From contig PUQB01000085.1 of assembly GCA_003024785.1 (NCBI GenBank), positions 360,501 through 424,500 on the forward strand: a stretch of 64,000 nucleotides of DNA, read 5' to 3'. Under the pieces are notes generated by a model, which was not told where the DNA came from, ran no database searches, and saw only the letters and a program-made list of their open reading frames with translations. Both the position numbers and the translations under genes were made by a program. Of this stretch, positions 11,566 to 21,000 are shown piece after piece (the first letter of the stretch is position 1; every line of letters begins with the position of its first letter). The DNA is from Selaginella tamariscina (lineage: Eukaryota > Streptophyta > Lycopodiopsida > Selaginellales > Selaginellaceae).

Positions 11566-12805
11566 CTGTCAAAGACAAGTGTTGTTGGGTCCTGATCGAT
11601 TCCGGCTTGCGGCACTAAGGTTCATCAGGCTCCAGCAGATTCAACACTCTACAGGACATCCGTTCGCAGTTGGCTACAGACGACTTGGCAAGAATGTGTT
11701 CTCACACATTCATCCTGACATTGCAAGTCCTCTTCCTCCAGTTCCCGTTCAGACTACAACGCTGTTCCATACAGGACACTCCTGTACCGGGAAGGTCTCC
11801 TGTACGTTCCTGTTGGTGTTTGCAGGACTCGTGTGGTACAGGATTGTCATGATACCCCGGCTACAGGACATTTTGGTGTGGCCAAGACAGTTGAGTTGGT
11901 GACTCGCAACTATTGGTGGCCTGGGTTGCGAGGTTTTGTGGAAAGGTTTGTACGGAGTTGTGACACCTGCAACAGGTCGAAGATGCCTCGTCATGCACCC
12001 TCTGGTCTTCTTCGTCCTCTTCCTGTTCCTTCTGCTCCTTGGAGATCCATTTCTATGGATTTCCTCACAGATCTTCCTCCTTCTCGGGATTCGATGCAGT
12101 TCTTGTGGTGGTTGACCGTTTCACCAAACAGGCTCATTTCCTACCATGTAACAAGACTGCTACAGGCCAGACAACTGCTGAGTTGGTGATCCGAGTGTTC
12201 CGACACATGGTCTTCCTGAGAGCATTGTTTCCGATCGAGGTCCACAATTCATGTCCAAGTTTTGGCGAGAGCTTCTCGGAGTCTACAGGTTAAAGCGGAT
12301 CTTTCTTCAGGATATCACCGCAAACTGATGGGCAGTCAGAACGCACAATTCAGACCTTGGAGCAATATCTTCGTGCTTCATCAGTTACCAACAGGATAAT
12401 TGGTTGGACCTTCTTCCTATGGCGGAGTTTGCCTACAACAACTCCATTCACGCATCTACAGGCCAGACACCTTTCTTTGCTCTTACAGGCCACCATCCAC
12501 GTTTTGACTTTGCTCTCCTGCTTCTCCTTCTTCCGCTCCTGCAGTACAGGATCGTCTCCAGCATCTTCGTCAGGTACAGGATGATCTCCGGTTCATCTTC
12601 AGCAGGCACAGGAACGATACAAGCATCATGCTGATGCTCACCGTCAACCGGCACCTGCATACAAGATTGGTGATCTCGTGTGGCTTCTTCGTCGACACAT
12701 TCGCACCAACAGGCCTTCTTCTAAGTTGGATTTTCAACGATTGGGCCCTTACAGGATCGTGGCGGAGGTAATCCTGTAGCTTTCCGACTCGAGTTACCAT
12801 CCACG
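11566..12805 (+). pseudogene. Element B integrase
   Basis: HHCC zinc module (HDTPATGHFG then CDTCNRSK) at about 11842-11985, then the core with the first Asp in SMDFLTDLPPS (about 12051). The frame changes near 12,090; the continuation FTKQAHFLPCNKTATGQTTA is followed by a damaged second catalytic region (12,200-12,300). Element C keeps VSDRGPQFMSKFW and GYHPQTDGQSERTIQTLEQY there. A segment at 11,566-11,840 links RNase H to integrase in broken frames. Confidence 0.85.
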
Positions 12806-13117
12806 GTGAAACTTCATCCTGTGTTTCACACCTCCTTGTTGGAGCCGTATCATCCTTCTTCTCTTCCTGGTCGTGCTTCTTCTCCTCCCCCTCCTGTGGT
12901 CATTGCTGGTGAACCTGAGTACGAAGTTGCAGCCATCCTTGATTCTCGTCTTCATCGCCGCCAACTTCAATACTTGGTGGATTGGAAAGGTTATTTGCCT
13001 ACCGATCGCACTTGGGAACCTGCATCCAACTTACTCCATGCTTCTTCCAAAGTTGCTGCCTTCCATCGGCATTATCCTGCTAAACCAGGTCCTAAGACTC
13101 GTGGAACTCGTCCTTAG
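12806..13117 (+). pseudogene. Element B integrase C-terminus with chromodomain
   Basis: Begins in the [18 protein letters not shown] segment and carries a chromodomain: [20 protein letters not shown], then [19 protein letters not shown] (about 12,918-13,035). The WKGY and TWEP residues of the chromodomain core are kept. Chromodomains direct chromovirus integration toward modified histones (family knowledge). The ORF ends at 13115-13117, next to the polypurine tract. Confidence 0.93.
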
Positions 13118-13128
13118 GGAGGAGGTGC
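13116..13128 (+). other. Polypurine tract of element B
   Basis: AGGGAGGAGGTGC immediately precedes the 3' LTR; element C has the same tract at 50221-50233 on the minus strand. Confidence 0.85.
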
Positions 13129-13674
13129 TGTCACAACCCGATACAGGATACAGGATTCCGGATACAGGATACAGGGGATTTCGGATACAGGATACGGGTT
13201 ACAGGATATGCCTGCAGGATATTCCTATAGGATATTCCTATAGGATATGCCTATAGGATATGCTACAGGATATGCCTAGAGGATAAGGGACACTATTCTT
13301 AGCTCATGACTAGATTAGACTCATGACTAGATTAGCTTGGAGTTGTGAGCATAAAAGCTCCGACCTAATTGTTGTACAATCAGTTACTATCAACACCAGT
13401 CATTCTACGATCATTCTTGTTCTTGTCTTGTTCGTTTTGCTCTTGCCTCCTGCTCTGTCTTTCTGGATCCTGTCTTGTTCCTATCTTGTTCCTGGATCCT
13501 GTTCCTCGCTTCCTGTCTTGCTCCCGGATCCTATCCTGATCCTGTCCTGCTCCTGGATCCGTCCTGTTCCTGTCTTATTCCTAGTTCCTGTCTGCTCTCG
13601 GTCCTGTTCCTGAGTCAAGCTTCCTGTTCTTGGAATCCTGCTCACTTCCTGGTTCCTGGATCGTGGGCTTGACA
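13129..13674 (+). repeat. Element B 3' LTR
   Basis: 546 bp, TGTCACAACCC to CTTGACA, matching 7537-8092 with a shorter minisatellite and small indels. The promoter block recurs here: CATAAAAGC, then CAGTTACTATCAA at about 13380. Confidence 0.95.
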
Positions 13675-13704
13675 GTATGCTCCATCAAAGTTGACTTGCC
13701 ACAT

Positions 13705-14150
13705 TAACAAGCACAACTGAACCTCTCACAACGCGCGCAATACTCTTGCTTCACCAAACTCCACACTCCACAAGATCCAAAGACTTGGATGAATCCAACG
13801 AGATATTGTCACAACTGCGATGTGAGGATCAATGTATGGAAGATCCAACACAAACGATGTGCCTCATCGATATCACCGCTATCACATGGGTGCCAAATCT
13901 TGATCCATGCTCGATTCACCTCTCGCCTCCTCAAAAGCACATTCGCAATTGCAAGTTATATTCCAAACTTGAATTCTTCAATCCCCACGCTTGAAGATCA
14001 CAACTTGTTATTTAAAGCAAACCCATGTGGATGCTCAAACACACTTCAATATTTGATTTTGAAGAGACCTTGAAAGAACCTTCTCCAAAAAATGCTCAGG
14101 CTCATTCAAAACAATGCACATTAGCATTCAACGCTCACCGCACCAAAACA
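13705..14150 (-). other. Leader of element A and its primer-binding site
   Basis: About 450 bp between the 5' LTR of A (14151-14869) and its first ORF. No long ORF is seen. On the minus strand TGGTGCGGTGAGCG starts at 14145, five bases inside the LTR; the TGG start suits a tRNA 3' CCA end, but I could not assign the tRNA. Confidence 0.6.
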
Positions 14151-14869
14151 TGTCAAAGGAAAATCATTCATGGCTCGTATGTTCGGGACTTGATGCTTTA
14201 GTGATAGCGTATTGTAGTAGTCCTTGCTAATGATCACACACCAAATAAAAGAATAAAAAGAAAGGGAAAACATGAGATGAAACTCATGACACAAAAGATA
14301 CACTAACTAATTTTATATTTCATCATAAGAGCACACACAAAATAATGTCATCACACCTATTACAAAGTAAAAAAAGAAAAGAAGAAACTAGACCCTTCTC
14401 TTATCTCTATATTTATATGTGTCCTACTCTCTCTCCCCAAACCTGAGCATTGGTTCCTTATACCCAAATTAATATAAAGATGCATGTAGGGTAGGGTAGG
14501 GGTGTAAGAAAGGGTGTAAGATGGGGTTACATAAGAATAATGGTAGGGGTTATGGAAGAAGGTGGGCTTGACCCATAAATGATGGGGTTATGGAAGAAGG
14601 TTGACTTGACTTTGACTTGGAAAGGTGACTAGGAAGGTGCATGGAAGAAATAAAGAAAATGTGCATGGTCAAAGCAGGCACTAATCATATGGATTAACAT
14701 AATAATGTTGACTAGTTTGACCATGCAAGAAAAGACAAAGAAGGTGAATAGTAAAGTGAAATGTAGACGTATAATACGAGTAGAAAACTAGTATAATACG
14801 AGTAGAAGACTAGTCCACTACATGCATAATAGGGGCTACCAAGGTGACGATCCAAATTTTCCCATGACA
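14151..14869 (-). repeat. Element A 5' LTR (right copy)
   Basis: 719 bp, partner of 1643-2362, TG...CA ends intact (plus strand TGTCAAAGG to CATGACA). Followed by ACGC (14870-14873). Confidence 0.93.
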
Positions 14870-14909
14870 ACGCCAATGAGGACGTTGACATTTTAAAAGA
14901 CGGGGAGTG
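14870..14909 (+). other. 3' end of element E internal region, polypurine tract
   Basis: Short remainder of element E to the right of A. AAAAGACGGGGAGTG (14895-14909) is a polypurine tract immediately before an LTR starting TGTCATAG. Confidence 0.75.
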
Positions 14910-15835
14910 TGTCATAGTTTTTAATATGACTTGACTCTTTACTTTGGAGTTTGATTGTTGTTACTTACTAAGTTATGTAAATGAACCTTAGATGTAGAAG
15001 AAAAAGGCCCGCATAGTGCACTTGAATATTTAGTGATGGTCCGACCGGTGTCGTTAGGTATCTGCAAGAAACTCTAGGCGAAGTTAGCACTTCCATTTAG
15101 AAAACTCCCCCGGTTTGATGTTAGGTTTTTTCTAGTATGGCTTGTCGAAAGAGGGTTAGGGACACCCCTAGGGTTGAACTAACCCTAGGGTTGCCCTCTA
15201 ATCCCCTAGGGGTTGGGTTAGGGTTAGGGTTATGCATCTCATTTCATTAAGGGCTGGCATTTCCGTGCCAATCCACTTACTTCATTTAGGAAAACAAGGG
15301 GGGGGGGACTCCGTCACATAAATAAGGTAGAGTATATGTAGTGAGGCTTCCTAAGTTCAAAAAAGAGCTCGTTAACCTCCTATCGGTGCAAGATAAACTT
15401 ATGTTGTTAAGGCGCAACCCTCTGTTGTGCTGCCCAAACTTCCACATGATATGGGTACATCCCACCTTTGAATTAAACTATCCTTATCGTTGGCAGGATC
15501 TCGCCTTTGTGACAGGGGTACGTTACTTCCAAGGAGTTAGTCAAATTCCTTGGGCCAAAAACCTGCTTGCAAGCTCAAAGGCATTGCCCGAGTCCACGTT
15601 CTACAAAACTAGTGGTTGAGGCCCTCAACCACGCCAAGCTAGGAACGACACTTATAGCTCGACTAGTCCATGTATCCTGATTCATTAGGTGAGCCTCGTT
15701 TGTAGACTTGGTCAGTTAGGGGCTTAAGTTCCTAGGAGTTTTGGTTCCTAATATGGGTTACTTTATTAGATTCTGTGGATTCCAGGGTTGGCACCTGGCA
15801 AGCCGCCTTTGTGGCACTAGGTAAAAACTCTAACA
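14910..15835 (+). repeat. 3' LTR of element E
   Basis: 926 bp, TGTCATAG to CTCTAACA. It shares its first part and its last bases with the longer LTRs at 27,204-30,702 and 49,848-56,665, so these belong to related families. It contains clustered AGGGTTAG and CCTAGGG words at 15,160-15,235. The short ORF at 15341-15619 lies in the LTR and is not a gene. Confidence 0.85.
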
Positions 15836-15865
15836 AATCTTATCCCAATAAGGTTCAAACTCTCA

Positions 15866-15935
15866 TCTTCTTGGGTCATGCATTATCCTTGACATCCCCT
15901 TCTTCTTGGGTCATGCATTATCCTTGACATCCCCT
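15866..15935. repeat. Perfect 35-bp tandem duplication
   Basis: The 35-bp unit TCTTCTTGGG...ATCCCCT occurs at 15866-15900 and again, identically, at 15901-15935. Confidence 0.95.
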
Positions 15936-16063
15936 TAAGGTTGCAAATTCAAACCTCACTAAGGTGAGGTAAATACTATATTTTGAAAAAAAATTGAACT
16001 AAAAAAAATTGAATTCCCAACCTTCTGGGCCATGCATATGCCTATGAGCCATGTACCGTCCTC

Positions 16064-16345
16064 AGCCCCATAATTTAAGGTTGCAACTTTGAACCTCAGC
16101 GTCCCATAACTTAGAGTTGCAAATTTGAACTTTGTGATCATTGTGGCATCCCCATAACTTAAGGTTGTGAGTTTAATCCTTGGTGTGCTTATAACTTAAG
16201 ATTGCAAGTTTGAACCTCATGATCACTACCTTTGGTGTCCCCATAACTTAAGGTTGCAAGTTTGAACCTCGTGATCACTACCCTCCTTGGCATCCCCTAA
16301 CTTAAGGTTGCAAGTTCAAACATCGTGATCACTGCCCTTGAATCT
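16064..16345. repeat. Imperfect tandem repeat, about six units
   Basis: Units of about 40-55 bp built on CCCATAACTTAAGGTTGCAA followed by GTTTGAACCTCGTGATCACT, with substitutions and length changes. Confidence 0.85.
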
Positions 16346-18035
16346 CACTAAGGCAAGGTTAATATTGTATATTGAAAATGAATCAAAATTATAACCTTTA
16401 TAAATTCACAACTCTTTGGGTCCATGCACCATCCTTGGCGTTAAAGATGATAAGTTTTGCTTCATCTTGTGCATGTTACATTTTCGGCACCAAAGATAGT
16501 GCATTCCTCAAAATTCTATGAGTTTTGTCTCATCCTTGTTGTCAAATATGGTTCAACCTCTAGAAGGCTATGAGTTTTGCCCCATTTTTATCATTGAGGA
16601 TGGTGCATGGCCCTAAGAAGGTGTGAATTTATACCCTTTTGCAGCAATGCTTCATCATCAACGTCGAGAATGTGGTATCAGCTTTTAAAATATAAAATTC
16701 GAATACACAATGTTACATCCCACATCCTCAGTGTTGAGGATAGTCAATTAATTTATAAAGTAAAAAAATGGGCTTTAAATAAGTGCATTCGTCTTATTTG
16801 GCATAGAACGCAAATATTTATTTGAACAATAAATAAAAGTAATGACAACATAAAACAAAATTTATTTCTTTTCATTCAATAATATTTCTATATAAGCATT
16901 CTCTTTTATTTTTTAAACACATATAAGTGTCACCAAAATATGCTCAACACCATAATATAGTTATGTAATAAAGATTTACGTCCTCGACACTAAAAATGAC
17001 ACAATGGGTTTGGAATGTTCTATATGGATCTATAAGATTTTACTTTTCATTTCAAAACATTCACTATCCATTATATGGAACTTTAAACCAACTCCTTTTA
17101 TGCTTAACAATCAAATCAATATTACTTAATGTAAATCTTTTCATTAAAATATTATTAAACAGCAAGATTATTTGTCTTTTAACAATGGTTTTTGGTATGC
17201 AACTTTATTAAAATAATACAAAGAAATTTCAAAGAAATATTATATATAAGTCATATAGTTTGTTTTTTGTAGTTTGAAGTAGGGCTATTTAAATAACATG
17301 GTGTTAAAAAAATATTATTTTTAATATTACTTTACATAATTATTATGTTAAAATATAATAGTTTCATGAAAGTCATATAATTGATCTAGTTGTAACTTGT
17401 GACAATAAACTACAATACTAAGTTAAGTTACATATTTAAGTTACGATTGAAAGTAATGAAACTAGTTACAATACTTAGTAACCATGTGTTTGTAATAAGG
17501 TTTTATATTAAATTTGAATTTTAATTATAGGTACGTTGGTTTTTAATAAGGAAAAACATGAATAAACTCTTTTCAAAAAAGGTAAGAAATATACTCAATA
17601 TATTCTTACTTTTGAAAATGTATAGATTAAGATATTTCAGGTATTACTTATTAGTTCTTAAAGATTACTCAATTATATATAATATGTATTTTTATGTATT
17701 AATTAGATTGAATTATCAAGATATGAAGCACAAACGTTTAAATCATTTAATACTTTGTTAAATGAAGTTTATTAGAAACGGAAAGTCAATTTAACTTATT
17801 AAAAATAAATGTTATTCGAATAATTGAAAATTATCTAATTCAAATGGAAATATATTAATTACAATCTCTTTTCAGTAAGTTATAAAATAAAGCAATTTAT
17901 ATTATTTATTTTTTGATAAGTTTAGTTTAGGGCAGAGTCTCAAAAATGTATACGTTAAAATAAAGCGCCTCATTAAATCCAAAATGATTTTAACTTAGGG
18001 CTTAGGGTTTTAGTAGGCAGAGAAGCGAGAAAGAC

Positions 18036-21000
18036 ATGGCCGGCGAGAATCGGGAAGGCTGTCGCTCCGTCGGATCAGATGCGGTAGATAATTCCCCGAA
18101 TCGCATATATATATATATTCGTGTCCATTTGTGTATAATCATGCAATGTGCAGTTTAATTTCTTAATCCACACAAAAATCATGTTTTTATGCATCTAATA
18201 CGCATTATATTCATTATTTGTTTATAATCGCTTTAAAATGTGTTATATTCATGCAATTTCTGTTTCTTAATGTGTCCATTTTATGCTTTCTACATGAAAT
18301 TGATGATTTTGCATTTCGATGTGTTCAAAAAGCTCTCAAAAGTGCCTCTTTTGTGCATAATAGTTTGCAAAAGATCAGACTTTACTGCATTCATATGCAC
18401 TTCCACATGAAATTAATCAATTTTAAATTTTTTGCCTGAATAATCATATTGCTTCAATCCGGATTCAATAATCCATCATAAATAGGTTATCATGCAATTC
18501 CGATTTTCATATGCATAGATATCCCAACTGTGAGCATTTCATACGGGACCAGGTTAGTACAACATCTTGAATTATCGTGTATAAATAAGGGAGTGTGTCA
18601 CGTAAGAAATTTGGTTCTTTATGTGAAAAATGCAGACTTACATTACATATAAATATATTAATGTGTATATATGGACGTCAAACGCGTATAGATACATGAT
18701 CATAATTCTAAAAGACATATCTGTGTTTGCGCGTCTGCTAATAAGCTACCAATTGTTTCCGTGTGTCGTGTTATAATAATACTCCATTATATGTGTGTGT
18801 GTGTGTGTTTCTTAACATGTAGTACGTTAAAGCACATACGAATATACATATATTAATTAACCGTGGCTTATATTGTATTTGTAGGTCGACGACCAAGATC
18901 GAGCAGGGAACGTGCCACTCAGGGACCGGATGCCATCCACGTGTCAGCTAGGGAGCAGAATGATGCCACGTGTCGGCTACCAACATTGATGCAAGAAATG
19001 AGGTATATGTAATGTAAATGCTAGGTGTATGCGTGTGTGTTAAGTTACGTTTGCATATGGGAGCTCTAATTCATATGACAGACAGAAGAAGATCATCGGA
19101 AATTTTAGGTGAAGCGGCTCAACAAGTGGTACGAACGTATATAAAACAGACACACACCAAAGTATACACGTGTCATATGCATTATTAACAACAACGACGA
19201 TATTTTTGGCATTGTGTGCGTTGAGAGAGAGAGAGTTAGTTTGTTCAGATGAATACGTATCAACCTACATTTACCTAACAGGAAATAGATGATGCAAATG
19301 CAAGCACCAGCGGAGCAACACAAACGTATGACACATATGCCACAGCCATACATGACATATATTTTAATTATATTGATTTATTCAGGTTGAACCTTTGACT
19401 TGGGACCGTCTTAACTATAACAGTAATCGGCACGATAGCGTGGTAAGAAAGTAACGTTACTTAAAACACAATTCGCATACACAATTGATGTACGTTTTGT
19501 AGGTAGTGTATAAATTATGTGTGTCTCTATGAAGTGTGAGTGTATATGTATACACGATATGTTTTCTTTATATATACATATGGTTTTGTATAAACTGTGT
19601 TTGTGGTGTAGTCGAACACTGTACGAGCAATAGGAGCTGGGAAGGCTACGGTAACACACGCCATCAACACACAAACGCACGCATCGAACATGCATACGCA
19701 CATTTAGTATCAGAAGAATACGGCATTGCATTATATATCCTAATGTGTTTTAATTTATGATTATATTCAGGTTGAACCTTTGGTGGATTGGGCCAGTTTT
19801 AAAGTTTGACCATAGCAGTGGTTGGTACGAGACGGTAAGAAAGTAACACTACTTAAAAACACACAATCTCATATTGATGTACGTTCTGTAGGTATAGCAA
19901 GATATCGATAGCAGGCGGAAAGTGTAAGGTATGATATAACGTACACGCATACATTCATATCCATGTATGTACACTATATCAACATAATAACGTGCGTGCG
20001 TGCGTGCGTGCGTGTGTGTGTGTGGTAAGTGATACTATTATCTATTTATTTGGAGATATATATACATTGTAGAGTTTATGTGATCCCATGATGTAGATAT
20101 GTGTGCACATATGCACATTGACACAGTTATAGTACATGTATATGTATGTTGTTTGCACATGCGATTAACATTTCGCTTTAATACGTAGGATGAAAACGTG
20201 GAGAGTTCGTCAGGCACCAACGATGTACATGTACAAGCATAAACCCATACTTTCATAATATGTGTGTGCGTGTAACCTTGATTGATATACGGGTCTGTTC
20301 ATATATCAATACATACACAATTGTGTATGTATATGTATGTGTATTCTATGTAACATAATAATTGACCATACTTTTTTAGCAGGACCAGAACGTGCTACGT
20401 GTGTTAAGTGATATAATACACATATAGGACACGTTATAGACATACACTCATACGCGTACAGTCTTCATATATATACACATCCACCATGTGCATGCGTCTA
20501 TGTTTTTAGGATAATGGAAACTTACAAGCTAACAAACCGGTTCGTGTCACCGCCGCCAGTTGTAGAGGTAAGCGGATTAAACTCATTTATAAGCATACTC
20601 CACGTATATAAACATACACACATATAAACATATATAGACATATTCTCCTATATGTCTTCGTACATCTACATCATGTACCGTGTGTCAATTGTAGGAACAA
20701 CCTCAGAGTCGCAAGGCGGCAGGCATGTCATGGAGTTCAATTGTACGGATTAACACATATATGAACATACTGCACATATATAACACATATGACATATTAC
20801 TTATATAAACATACACATATATAGGTCTTCAAATATAGGTCGCCTCCCCCCCTCTCTCTAAACACCTTCATAGCACGATATGTATAAAAAAAACATATAC
20901 AGGTAACTATACTCTTTATTAGATGCATCAGCTCAAACCTGCGGTATTTATGCAACACATTATAACTAAGCATTTAAGTAACCGCTCTCTCTGCCTCTCT

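Larger units (their letters stand above)
7537..13674 (+). mobile_element. Chromodomain Ty3/gypsy retrotransposon (element B)
   Basis: 6.1-kb element with 556-bp and 546-bp LTRs and a perfect 5-bp target-site duplication GTATG (7532-7536, 13675-13679). Order: LTR, self-complementary primer site, gag, protease, linker, RT, RNase H, integrase with C-terminal chromodomain, polypurine tract, LTR, as in chromoviruses. Multiple frameshifts break gag, the linker and integrase. It belongs to the same family as element C (49,876-55,499), which lies in the opposite orientation. It is inserted inside the RNase H ORF of element A. Confidence 0.95.
7163..13704 (-). pseudogene. Extra RNase H ORF upstream of gag (element A), split by element B
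   Basis: A small ORF on the minus strand whose 5' end (13704 to 13675) and body (7536 to 7163) are separated by element B. Ignoring B and one copy of its GTATG duplication, the reading frame runs 132 codons from an ATG at 13702-13704 to the TGA at 7163-7165; an in-frame stop lies a few codons upstream of that ATG. It is a type I RNase H of the RVT_3 class. All four acidic positions are present: Asp in VNFDGA, Glu in NQVEYFALI, Asp in VAIGDSKLVV and Asp in ENLEADELA. It is separate from the Ty3-type RNase H in the same element's pol. In plant Tat elements an added RNase H usually sits between RT and integrase, so the 5' position is unusual. Confidence 0.88.
1643..14869 (-). mobile_element. Non-chromodomain Ty3/gypsy LTR retrotransposon (element A)
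   Basis: Complete but decayed element on the minus strand, about 7.1 kb once the 6.1-kb element B inside it is subtracted. Its 0.72-kb LTRs begin TGTCA and end TGACA/TATCA-like. The flanks share ACGC (1639-1642 and 14870-14873), read as a 4-bp target-site duplication. Order 5' to 3' on the minus strand: LTR, leader, RNase H ORF, gag, protease, RT-RNase H, integrase, LTR. There is no chromodomain. The integrase C-terminal part resembles the plant Athila/Tat side of Ty3/gypsy; that placement is inference. It is inserted in element E and interrupted by element B. Confidence 0.92.
15836..18035. other. AT-rich intergenic DNA without a recognisable gene
   Basis: Small tandem repeats occupy 15,866-16,345; the rest is very AT-rich with only chance ORFs. 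Nothing else is supported. Confidence 0.6.

Noticed and set aside
15160-15235. AGGGTTAGGG-like run as an interstitial telomere
   Set aside because: Interspersed with CCTAGGG and not a regular TTTAGGG array; it is part of an LTR.
20038-20256. Minus-strand ORF of 72 codons
   Set aside because: Overlaps a better-supported plus-strand exon (20189-20224) and is microsatellite-derived.
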